Source: JALHNI01 sp031367405
Lineage (GTDB): Bacteria; Acidobacteriota; Terriglobia; Bryobacterales; Bryobacteraceae
Direction of reading: 5' to 3'
Assembly (NCBI GenBank): GCA_031367405.1
Contig: JANLPT010000034.1
Coordinates: forward strand, 1-22,832
Length of the DNA stretch: 22,832 nucleotides
The position numbers and the translations under genes were made by a program. The notes beneath the pieces were generated by a model that saw only the letters and a list, made by a program, of their open reading frames with translations, ran no database searches and was not told where the DNA came from. Below, one piece after another: positions 13,986 to 20,846 of the stretch. Position 1 is the stretch's first letter. Each line of letters begins with the position of its first letter.

Positions 13986-14816
13986 CTATCGCTGATCGAT
14001 CGATTCCACCAGGGCCCGGGCTCTTTCTTTCGCGTGTTTCGTCGCCGACTCGATGGCCGAGATCAGGGTGGACCGCAGGCCGTTGCGTTCGAGCTCGTGC
14101 ATGGCGATGATCGTGGTGCCGCCCGGGGTGATCACTTCGTCGCGCAAAATGGCCGGATGCAGTCCCGATTCCCGCACGTGCTTGGCGGCACCTAATACGG
14201 TCTGTTCCGCCAGCCGGGTGGCGATGACGCGCGACAAGCCCATCTTCACGCCGCCTGCGATCATAGCCTCAATCATCAGATAGACGTAGGCGGGGCCTGA
14301 GCCGCTGAGCGCGGTGACCGCATCCATCATGTCTTCGTCAACGCGGCAGACCACGCCCACGGCGCGAAACAGCGCCTCCACCGTTTCCCATTGAGCCTTC
14401 GTCGCCACGGTATTGGCGCACAGCGCGATGGCGCCTTCCTCAACCACTACCGGAATATTCGGCATCGCGCGAAAAACCGCCATCGGCGCGCTGAGCCGTT
14501 TCTCGATCACCGTGATCGGCAACGCGGCGGCTAAGGACAACAGAATCTGGGCCGGTCGCAAGGCGGTCGCGATCTCCTCCACCACTTTAGGCACGGTACC
14601 TGGTTTGACGGCGATCACGACGATATCGGCTTGGGCGGCCGCAGCCCGATTGCCGCCCGCCGTGACTTTGATGCCCAGCTTCTTGCGCAGCGCCACCGCG
14701 CGCTCCTGGCTGCGCACTGTAGCGACAACGTTCGCGCGTTCCAAAACCCCCGTGCGCAACATGCCACCTAACAACGATGCGCCCATGTTGCCAGCGCCCA
14801 AGACGGCGATTTTCAT
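13986..14816 (-). CDS. proC: pyrroline-5-carboxylate reductase
   Basis: 276 residues from the ATG at 14816, matching the family's usual 270 or so; a longer in-frame start at 14894 would add unrelated residues. The N-terminal Rossmann motif is MKIAVLGAGNMG (1-12). AVKPGTV and FRAMPNIPV follow, then the C-terminal dimerisation/active-site signature ALSGSGPAYVYLMIEAM and TPGGTT. It reduces pyrroline-5-carboxylate to proline with NAD(P)H, the last step of proline synthesis, in the cytosol. Its ATG overlaps the upstream cupin's TGA (ATGA), so the two are probably coupled. Confidence 0.95.
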   Translation of the reverse strand: MKIAVLGAGNMGASLLGGMLRTGVLERANVVATVRSQERAVALRKKLGIKVTAGGNRAAAAQADIVVIAVKPGTVPKVVEEIATALRPAQILLSLAAALPITVIEKRLSAPMAVFRAMPNIPVVVEEGAIALCANTVATKAQWETVEALFRAVGVVCRVDEDMMDAVTALSGSGPAYVYLMIEAMIAGGVKMGLSRVIATRLAEQTVLGAAKHVRESGLHPAILRDEVITPGGTTIIAMHELERNGLRSTLISAIESATKHAKERARALVESIDQR

Positions 14817-15217
14817 GCGATCCACTTGTAGAAGTAGAACAGCAACGGGGCCTGGCCCGTGTTCTTGATGGCGTGCAGCTTGTGGCCCGCGCAATACATC
14901 AGCGATCCGGCCCCGACCTTCACACTCTTCCCCTCGATCTCGATCTCACCGGTGCCTTCCGTTACCACCATAAACTCCTCTTCCGGATGCTGATGCGGGG
15001 GATGCGGGGACATCCCTGCCTTCAGGCGCAGGCTGCCCACGGTCATCGACTTCAACATGCCGGTAGGGCCCTCGTGGTAAATTCGCAGGTCGCCAGACAC
15101 ATCCGGAATCTTCTTGGCCTTCTCGGGATCGAAAACCATGTTCGGCCAGTGGGGCAGGGTTGCCGCAGCGGGAAGGAAAGGTACGCCCGCCAGCGGCAGG
15201 ATTTTGCGACGTTTCAT
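14813..15217 (-). CDS. exported cupin-domain protein
   Basis: 134 residues. The N-terminus MKRRKILPLAGVPFLPAAATLP resembles a Tat/Sec signal. The cupin core has HPPHQHPEEEFMVVTEG (72-88; metal ligands H75, H77 and E81) and a second motif, GHKLHAIKNTG, with H115 and the usual Asn four residues later. It is the complete canonical cupin_2 pattern. The function is unknown; metal-dependent oxygenase or sugar-binding roles are possible. It is the first gene of the leftward unit with proC, esterase and glpF, and the dispersed 30-bp element sits 117 bp upstream. Confidence 0.8.
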   Translation of the reverse strand: MKRRKILPLAGVPFLPAAATLPHWPNMVFDPEKAKKIPDVSGDLRIYHEGPTGMLKSMTVGSLRLKAGMSPHPPHQHPEEEFMVVTEGTGEIEIEGKSVKVGAGSLMYCAGHKLHAIKNTGQAPLLFYFYKWIA

Positions 15218-15334
15218 CGTCCCAGTATGCCTGATTATCCGGTGAGGATTTCAGAATTGTGCGAATTTCTGACTGGCGGTTGGGTGCTGTTTATTAATGC
15301 GACATTATTATCATAAGACCTGTAAGTCAAGCTG

Positions 15335-15364
15335 GATCAATGAATTACGGATTGCTCCGAGTAA
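15335..15364 (-). repeat. dispersed 30-bp element, copy 5
   Basis: The core TTGCTCCGAGTAA is at 15352-15364 on the plus strand, with the gap-free 17-bp flank at 15335-15351. It lies in the 209-bp spacer between the glucosidase stop and the cupin-proC operon. That spacer is AT-rich left of the element, with a small TAAT/ATTA dyad at 15295-15307. Confidence 0.85.
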
Positions 15365-15426
15365 AACCTTTGGGTGAGCAGTCCGGCGCTTGGAGTGAGT
15401 GGTGGCGAAAGCCGCACACCCTTCGG

Positions 15427-18051
15427 CTATTCGCCGCTCTGTTGTAACAACTTTGCCACCAGCGCCGTCCAGCCCGTCTGGTGACTCGCCCCCAGCCCGG
15501 CCCCGGTGTCCCCGTGGAAGTATTCATAGAAAAGCGCATAGTCGCGGAAATGGACATCGGTTTGCGTCTTTTGCGACTCGCCATGGGCCGGGCGATGGCC
15601 ATCGGCATCGGTGAGAAAGAGGCGCGACAGCCGTTGCGAGAGCTCGGCGGCGACTCCTCCCAGGTTCATGTGCTGGCCACTGCCCGTGGGAAACTCCACC
15701 TGGATCGCGTCACCATGGTAATGCTGAAACTTTTGCAGAGACTCGATGAGTAAGTAGTTCAACGGAAACCAGACCGGCCCCCGCCAATTCGAGTTGCCAC
15801 CGAACATGCCGCTGCGCGATTCCGCCGGCTCGTAATCGACGCGATGCACATCGCCGTTGACGGGTAACTCGTATGGCTGTTTTTCGTGATACTTCGAGAG
15901 TGAGCGAATGCCGTACGGCGAAAGGAACTCCTGCGTATCCAGCATGCGCTGCATCAGCTGCCGCAACCGTTCGCGGCCGACGAGCGATAACAGGCGGCGC
16001 TCGCCGACGCCTTCGCGCGTGAGCGAAGCGAGGTTCGCGGCGAGGTCCGGCCGGTGTTCGATGAACCATTCCATGCGGCGGCGGAAGCCAGGCAGGCGAT
16101 CCAGCACTCCCGCGTCAATCGATTCCACGGCAAAGAGCGGAATTAGGCCGACCATGGAGCGGATTTTTACGGCCATGCTGTTTTCGCTCACCCGCAGACG
16201 GTCGTAATAGAAGCCGTCTTCCTCATCCCAAAGGCCATCGTCGCCGCCGCGATTCATGGCGTTGGCGATATACAGGAAATGCTCGAAGAACTTACTCGCG
16301 ATGTCTTCATAAACCGGATTGGTTGCCGCTAACTCCAGCGCGATCTTCAGCATGTTGAGACAATACATCGCCATCCAACTGGTGCCATCGGATTGCTCAA
16401 GATAGCCGCCCGTGGGGAGGGGTTTCGAACGGTCAAAGACGCCGATGTTATCGAGGCCGAGAAAACCGCCCTCAAAGATGTTGTCGCCCGCCGAATCCTT
16501 CCGGTTCACCCACCAGGTGAAGTTCATGAGTAACTTGTGAAAGACGCTTTCGAGAAATGCCGTATCCGGCTTACCCGATATTTTCTGATCGATCTTATAG
16601 ACGCGCCAACAAGCCCAGGCATGCACGGGCGGATTTACGTCGCCCAGCGCCCACTCGTAAGCCGGCATTTGGCCATTCGGGTGTAAGTACCATTCGCGGA
16701 GAAACAAAGCCAGTTGGCTCTTGGCGAATTCCGGGTCGATCATCGCGAACGGGATCATGTGGAAGGCTAAGTCCCAAGCCGCAAACCACGGGTATTCCCA
16801 GGTATCGGGCATCGACAGGATGTCCGCGTTATAAAGGTGCTTCCAGTCGCGGTTTCGGCCTTGCCAGCGGCTGGCGGGTGGCGGCGGCTGCCCGGGGTCG
16901 CCCTCGAGCCAATTCTCCACCGCGAAGTGATAAAACTGCTTCGACCACAGCAACCCCGCGAAAGCTTGCCGCTGCACCTGCCGGCCCTCCGCGCTGAGGT
17001 TCTCCGAGTGCTGGGTCCGGTAAAACTCATCGGCTTCGCGTTGACGCGCGCCGAAGATCTCGTCATAAGCCACACCCATATCGCAAGGCGGCTTGTACAG
17101 CCGCATCCGGATGGTCCGCTCCTCGCCGGGCCCCAGTTCCAACTGATACCAGCCGCAGCTCTTGTTCCCGAACTGGCCGACATTCACTGCCGCCGTCTCA
17201 CCCCCAATAATGCGCCGGTGAAAGGCGTCTTTGTATTTACGATTTCCGCTGGGGTTGCCATCGAAACGCTGCGTGTTGGTTTCATTTTCCGTGAACAACT
17301 GCTCCGGCGCGCCTTCCAGCCATAAACGATAGTTACCCAACGCATCGTCCAAAGCATCGATGGTATCCGTCCCGGACCGCATCACGGTCGGTTTATGTGC
17401 GGGTGGCTTGTTCGCCGAGGGATCCCAACTCCAAGTGTTGCGGAACCACAGCGTCGGCAATAGATGTAACCGCGCCGCTTCCGGCCCCCGGTTCACCACT
17501 TTCACGCGGATCAGCACGTCATCGACATCGGCCTTCGCATATTCGACGAAAATGTCGAAATAGCGATCCTCGTCAAACAGCCCCGTATCGAGTAACTCAA
17601 ACTCGGGCTCGGATCGCGGACGCTGGCCCTCTTCCACCAGGCGTTCGTACGGGTATTCGCCCTGCGGATATTTGTAGAGGGCGCGCATGTAGGAGTGCGT
17701 GGGCGTCGAGTCAAGGAAGTAGTAAAGTTCCTTGACGTCTTCGCCATGGTTGCCCTGTTGACCGGTGAGCCCAAAGAGACGCTCCTTCAGAATGGGATCG
17801 CGGCCGTTCCAAAAGGCCAGCGCGAAACAAAGCCGTTGATGGTTGTCGCAGATGCCGAGGATGCCGTCTTCGCCCCACCGGTAGGCGCGTGACCGTGCGT
17901 GGTCATGCGGGAAGTAGTCCCAGGCCGTTCCATCGGCGGAATAGTCTTCACGGACCGTGCCCCACTGGCGCTCCGACAGGTAGGGTCCCCAGCGTCGCCA
18001 ATGCTTGGTGCGTTGGGCGGTTTCATCAAGTCGTTTCCGTTCGGCATCCAT
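15427..18051 (-). CDS. GH63-like glucosidase (MGH1-like glycoside hydrolase)
   Basis: 874 residues without an evident signal peptide, so probably cytosolic or periplasmic by an unseen route. The N-terminal 350 residues are a beta-sandwich. The C-terminal half is an (alpha/alpha)6 barrel with WEYPWFAAWDLAFHMIPF (418-435, candidate general acid D427), NGQMPAYEWALGDVNPP, GLDNIGVFDRS, QSDGTSWMAMY, NSNWRGPVWFPLNYL and FYEYFHGDTGAGLG (candidate base E843). This series is that of the GH63 family (processing alpha-glucosidase, YgjK) and the bacterial proteins annotated simply as glucosidase. It probably cleaves alpha-glucosides such as glucosylglycerate- or oligosaccharide-type compounds; the exact substrate is unknown. 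It appears monocistronic and diverges from the SRPBCC gene across 32 bp. Confidence 0.88.
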   Translation of the reverse strand: MDAERKRLDETAQRTKHWRRWGPYLSERQWGTVREDYSADGTAWDYFPHDHARSRAYRWGEDGILGICDNHQRLCFALAFWNGRDPILKERLFGLTGQQGNHGEDVKELYYFLDSTPTHSYMRALYKYPQGEYPYERLVEEGQRPRSEPEFELLDTGLFDEDRYFDIFVEYAKADVDDVLIRVKVVNRGPEAARLHLLPTLWFRNTWSWDPSANKPPAHKPTVMRSGTDTIDALDDALGNYRLWLEGAPEQLFTENETNTQRFDGNPSGNRKYKDAFHRRIIGGETAAVNVGQFGNKSCGWYQLELGPGEERTIRMRLYKPPCDMGVAYDEIFGARQREADEFYRTQHSENLSAEGRQVQRQAFAGLLWSKQFYHFAVENWLEGDPGQPPPPASRWQGRNRDWKHLYNADILSMPDTWEYPWFAAWDLAFHMIPFAMIDPEFAKSQLALFLREWYLHPNGQMPAYEWALGDVNPPVHAWACWRVYKIDQKISGKPDTAFLESVFHKLLMNFTWWVNRKDSAGDNIFEGGFLGLDNIGVFDRSKPLPTGGYLEQSDGTSWMAMYCLNMLKIALELAATNPVYEDIASKFFEHFLYIANAMNRGGDDGLWDEEDGFYYDRLRVSENSMAVKIRSMVGLIPLFAVESIDAGVLDRLPGFRRRMEWFIEHRPDLAANLASLTREGVGERRLLSLVGRERLRQLMQRMLDTQEFLSPYGIRSLSKYHEKQPYELPVNGDVHRVDYEPAESRSGMFGGNSNWRGPVWFPLNYLLIESLQKFQHYHGDAIQVEFPTGSGQHMNLGGVAAELSQRLSRLFLTDADGHRPAHGESQKTQTDVHFRDYALFYEYFHGDTGAGLGASHQTGWTALVAKLLQQSGE

Positions 18052-18072
18052 CTCTTATAGAATGACGTGTTT

Positions 18073-18078
18073 GGGAGG
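18073..18078 (+). promoter_or_regulatory. strong ribosome-binding site
   Basis: GGGAGG lies 5 bp before the ATG at 18084. It decides against the GTG at 18078, which overlaps this sequence. Confidence 0.7.
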
Positions 18079-18083
18079 TGCGT

Positions 18084-18608
18084 ATGAAATGGCTGGTGAG
18101 AATTCTTATCGCCTTGATTGGTTTGTTCGGTGCCGTATATGGCATCGGTGCCATGCGGTCTAAGAACCATCTGGTCACGCGATACGTCGACTTCAGCCAG
18201 CCGCCTGAGCAGGTGTGGGCCTTGATCTCCGACCGGGTGAATCAGCCCGCTTGGCGCTTGGACGTCACCAAGGTGGAATCCGTGGCGCCGGTGAACGGTA
18301 AGCCGCGCTGGAAAGAAACGATGTCCAATGGCATGGTGGTCACCATGGAAGAGCGGGAGATGGAGGCCATGAAGAGACTGGTGGTCGACATCGCCGACCC
18401 CGGCCTGCCCTTCGGCGGCACCTGGACCTATCGACTGTCGCCCACCGCCAAAGGCTCGCGTCTCCAGATCACGGAAGACGGCTTCGTGAAGCCCCCCATT
18501 TACCGCTTTGTCATGATCTTCATGGACCCCGCCGGCACCATGACCAAGTACCTCACGTTCCTTGGCCACAAACTCGGCGAAACGGTTACCCCGCAGGCCG
18601 TAAACTAA
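18084..18608 (+). CDS. SRPBCC-family protein with N-terminal membrane anchor
   Basis: 174 residues from the ATG at 18084. WLVRILIALIGLFGAVYGIG (about 3-22) is one transmembrane segment. The rest follows the START/polyketide-cyclase pattern: VDFSQPPEQVWALISD, a run of antiparallel strands (WKETMSNGMVVTMEERE, GGTWTYRLSP, GSRLQITEDG) and a long C-terminal helix. SRPBCC domains bind hydrophobic ligands in a deep cavity; the ligand here is unknown. It is followed after 7 bp by the polyprenyl glycosylphosphotransferase gene, so a role near lipid-linked sugar intermediates is possible but only inferred. Confidence 0.8.
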   Translation: MKWLVRILIALIGLFGAVYGIGAMRSKNHLVTRYVDFSQPPEQVWALISDRVNQPAWRLDVTKVESVAPVNGKPRWKETMSNGMVVTMEEREMEAMKRLVVDIADPGLPFGGTWTYRLSPTAKGSRLQITEDGFVKPPIYRFVMIFMDPAGTMTKYLTFLGHKLGETVTPQAVN

Positions 18609-18615
18609 AAGAAGA

Positions 18616-20055
18616 GTGTTTCAACGGCATCATCGCAAGGCGCGAGCCCTGTTTGCGCTTTCCGACATCGTCCTGGTTGCGCTGGCTTTCGAGTCCGCCT
18701 ATCAGACGCGTCTCTTTCTACCGGAACTCTTTCCCCACTTCAAACGAGATTTCGAAATCCCTTCCGCGACCATCGCGCTGCTGCTGGGCGCTTCCGCCGT
18801 GGCCTGGGTCGCCATCGCCTACTGGAATGAAATTTATGACCGTTTGGATGCCGCCCATCGCCGCGTCATCCTGCGCGACACCTTCAAGCAGTGCGCCTTC
18901 GGAGGCATGGCGCTGGTGCTGGTGGAGTTCCTGATGCGGCTTGACCTTAGCCGGCCCTTCCTGCTGATATTTCTTCTTTACAGCTTTGTGCTGCTCTGTT
19001 TTTTCCGCGTCAATGCGCGGCATTTGGTAGGTGCCATTCGCCGCGAGTTCTCGACGCCGCATTACGTGGTGATTGCCGGTTTGGGCGAACGGGCACTCGC
19101 CATCGGACGCGCCATTGAACGCTCCGCGCCCTATGCCATTCATCTGCGGGCGTTTCTCGAAGCCGATCCGCCCAGCGCGACCCAGGATCTCGACCACCGC
19201 TATCCGGTTTGGGATCTGGCGGCATTGCCACAACTGCTGGCGTCGCATGTGATCGACGAAGTAATTTTTGCGGTCGATAGCAGCCGGCTGGCGGGCCTGG
19301 AAGACGTCTTTCTGCTCTGCGACGAAGAAGGCGTCCGCACGCGCGTGGCGGTGGATTTCTTCCCGCATGTCAACAGCCAGGTGTATCTTGACCGTCTGAA
19401 TCTGGACACGGTGAGCGAGGTGCCGCTGCTGACTTTTGCCGCCGCGCCGCACGACGAAGTGAAGCTGTTTTTGAAACGGATCATTGACGTAACGGTGGCG
19501 GGCACCGCCTTACTGCTGCTGTCGCCGGTGCTACTGATGGTGTCGCTCGTCATTCGACTTACTTCTCATGGAAAAGTCATCTTCCGCCAGGAACGTCTCG
19601 GACTCAGTGGCCGCCGCTTCACCGTGTATAAGTTTCGTTCGATGGTGGACGATGCCGAGGAACAGAAAGCCGGCCTCGCCCACCTCAATCAAAAGCAAAC
19701 CTGCTTTAAGATCCACAACGACCCCCGCATGACCGCCGCCGGCCGCTGGCTGCGTAAGTTCTCGCTGGACGAGTTGCCTCAACTCTGGAACGTCGTGCGG
19801 GGTGACATGTCGATCGTCGGCCCGCGCCCCGCCGTGCCCCACGAAGTGGATCAGTATCAGCGCTGGCAACGCCGGCGGCTCCGCATGCGCCCCGGCCTCA
19901 CTTGTCTATGGGCCCTCAAGGGCCGCGATACCCTCGATTTCGACACCTGGATGCGCATGGATATGGAGTATATCGATTCCTGGTCCCTCGGGCTCGATTG
20001 GATGATCATGTTACGAACCATTCCCCAGGTCTTACTCGGTAAAGGAGCGCACTAA
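18616..20055 (+). CDS. polyprenyl glycosylphosphotransferase (exopolysaccharide priming enzyme)
   Basis: 479 residues from a GTG at 18616. Hydrophobic segments at about 12-30, 50-70, 93-107 and 114-132 form the membrane part. A Rossmann-like CoA-binding-type domain spans about 148-275 (YVVIAGLGERALAIG). A fifth segment (291-313) precedes the catalytic domain with VIFRQERLGLSGRRFTVYKF, RSM, KFSLDELPQLWNVVRGDMS, IVGPRP and RPGLTCLWAL. This is the WbaP/CpsE/WcaJ-type architecture. Such enzymes transfer a sugar-1-phosphate from a UDP-sugar to undecaprenyl phosphate on the inner membrane, starting a capsule or exopolysaccharide repeat. It is the middle gene of a tight operon; pyrE follows after 3 bp. 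Confidence 0.93.
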   Translation: MFQRHHRKARALFALSDIVLVALAFESAYQTRLFLPELFPHFKRDFEIPSATIALLLGASAVAWVAIAYWNEIYDRLDAAHRRVILRDTFKQCAFGGMALVLVEFLMRLDLSRPFLLIFLLYSFVLLCFFRVNARHLVGAIRREFSTPHYVVIAGLGERALAIGRAIERSAPYAIHLRAFLEADPPSATQDLDHRYPVWDLAALPQLLASHVIDEVIFAVDSSRLAGLEDVFLLCDEEGVRTRVAVDFFPHVNSQVYLDRLNLDTVSEVPLLTFAAAPHDEVKLFLKRIIDVTVAGTALLLLSPVLLMVSLVIRLTSHGKVIFRQERLGLSGRRFTVYKFRSMVDDAEEQKAGLAHLNQKQTCFKIHNDPRMTAAGRWLRKFSLDELPQLWNVVRGDMSIVGPRPAVPHEVDQYQRWQRRRLRMRPGLTCLWALKGRDTLDFDTWMRMDMEYIDSWSLGLDWMIMLRTIPQVLLGKGAH

Positions 20056-20058
20056 CTT

Positions 20059-20673
20059 ATGAACTTACTCCCCACGCAAGAGGAGGTGTTGAGCGTCCTC
20101 GAAAAGACGGGCGCGTTGCGTCACGGCTATTACAAATATCCGAATGGCGTGTACGCGAACCAGTACTTACAAATCGCGCACGCCATGCGTTACTACCAGC
20201 ACATGAAGACGATGAGCGTGGCTTTGAGCCGTAAGTTACGGGCCAATACGGAATTGCGGGCGATGATTCCCCAACTCTCGGTGGTGTCGCCGGCCACCGG
20301 AGGCTTGGCAGTAGCCTACGGTATTGTGGAAGCCTTGCGGGCCAACATGGTCTACTGGGCGGAGGAAGTGATCGAAGGCGAGCCCCAGCGCTTCCGGCAG
20401 TATGTCGAGCCGCAGCCCGGCGAGAAGATCCTGCTGGTGGACGATATCTTACGCACCGGCCGGAACCTGACGAATCTGAAGCGGATCGTGGAAGAGCGCG
20501 GCGCGGAGGTGGTGGGCTTGGCGGTGATGGTTTACCAGCCGACGCCCAAGACGGCCTCCTTCGGCGACATCCCACTTTATTATCTGGCCCGCATCGATCC
20601 GGAATATTACAGCGAAGCCGAAGCTCAGGCGATGATGATGAGAGGCATCAAGTTCGAGGAGGTCTGGGTGTAG
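20059..20673 (+). CDS. pyrE: orotate phosphoribosyltransferase
   Basis: 204 residues. The N-terminal hood segment RHGYYKYPNGVYANQYLQ and VVSPATGGLAVAYGIVEAL (75-93) match bacterial PyrE. The PRPP-binding loop ILLVDDILRTGRN is at 124-136, with the acidic pair D128-D129. The enzyme joins orotate and PRPP to give OMP in pyrimidine synthesis. GGAG 11 bp before the ATG lies in the end of the preceding gene. Its position directly after a UDP-sugar-using transferase suggests coordination of pyrimidine supply with polysaccharide synthesis. Another phosphoribosyltransferase of the PyrE fold is possible but less likely. Confidence 0.85.
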   Translation: MNLLPTQEEVLSVLEKTGALRHGYYKYPNGVYANQYLQIAHAMRYYQHMKTMSVALSRKLRANTELRAMIPQLSVVSPATGGLAVAYGIVEALRANMVYWAEEVIEGEPQRFRQYVEPQPGEKILLVDDILRTGRNLTNLKRIVEERGAEVVGLAVMVYQPTPKTASFGDIPLYYLARIDPEYYSEAEAQAMMMRGIKFEEVWV

Positions 20674-20678
20674 GTAAC

Positions 20679-20697
20679 GGGAAGTTTCCTGCTTCCC
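20679..20697. repeat. small inverted repeat after pyrE
   Basis: GGGAAG (20679-20684) and CTTCCC (20692-20697) pair around a 7-nt loop, 5 bp after the pyrE stop. No T-run follows. Confidence 0.4.
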
Positions 20698-20733
20698 AGT
20701 GAGCGCTGCCGGTAAGCGTAGGAGCCGCTCACT
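20698..20733. repeat. REP-like inverted repeat after pyrE
   Basis: AGTGAGCG (20698-20705) and CGCTCACT (20726-20733) form a perfect 8-bp stem enclosing 20 nt that contain GTAGGAGC. The right arm continues into TATCGTGCGCGAC, a composition like intergenic REP repeats of GC-rich bacteria. No second full copy was found in the window. Confidence 0.45.
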
Positions 20734-20791
20734 ATCGTGCGCGACTGGGTGCGGGTTGGGATGGGAAAAGGCTGGGGGGACGCGAATAGAA

Positions 20792-20829
20792 AAGGGCGGG
20801 CTCCCTTCCCTTGAAGAGAGCCCGCCCTT
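20792..20829 (-). terminator. strong hairpin terminator between pyrE and the TonB receptor
   Basis: AAGGGCGGGCTC (20792-20803) and GAGCCCGCCCTT (20818-20829) form a perfect 12-bp stem; after one mismatch an inner CTTC/GAAG closes on loop CCTT. Read leftward it ends in CCCTTTTCTATT, an adequate T-tract, so it terminates the receptor transcript 17 bp past its stop. It may also stop readthrough from pyrE. Confidence 0.85.
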
Positions 20830-20846
20830 AGGTTGAGTTACTGCCT

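Noticed and set aside
17787..18569. 260-codon minus-strand frame over the SRPBCC gene; also 18718-19452 over the transferase
   Set aside because: Both lie opposite genes with clear family motifs, and the first crosses the true glucosidase start in another frame.
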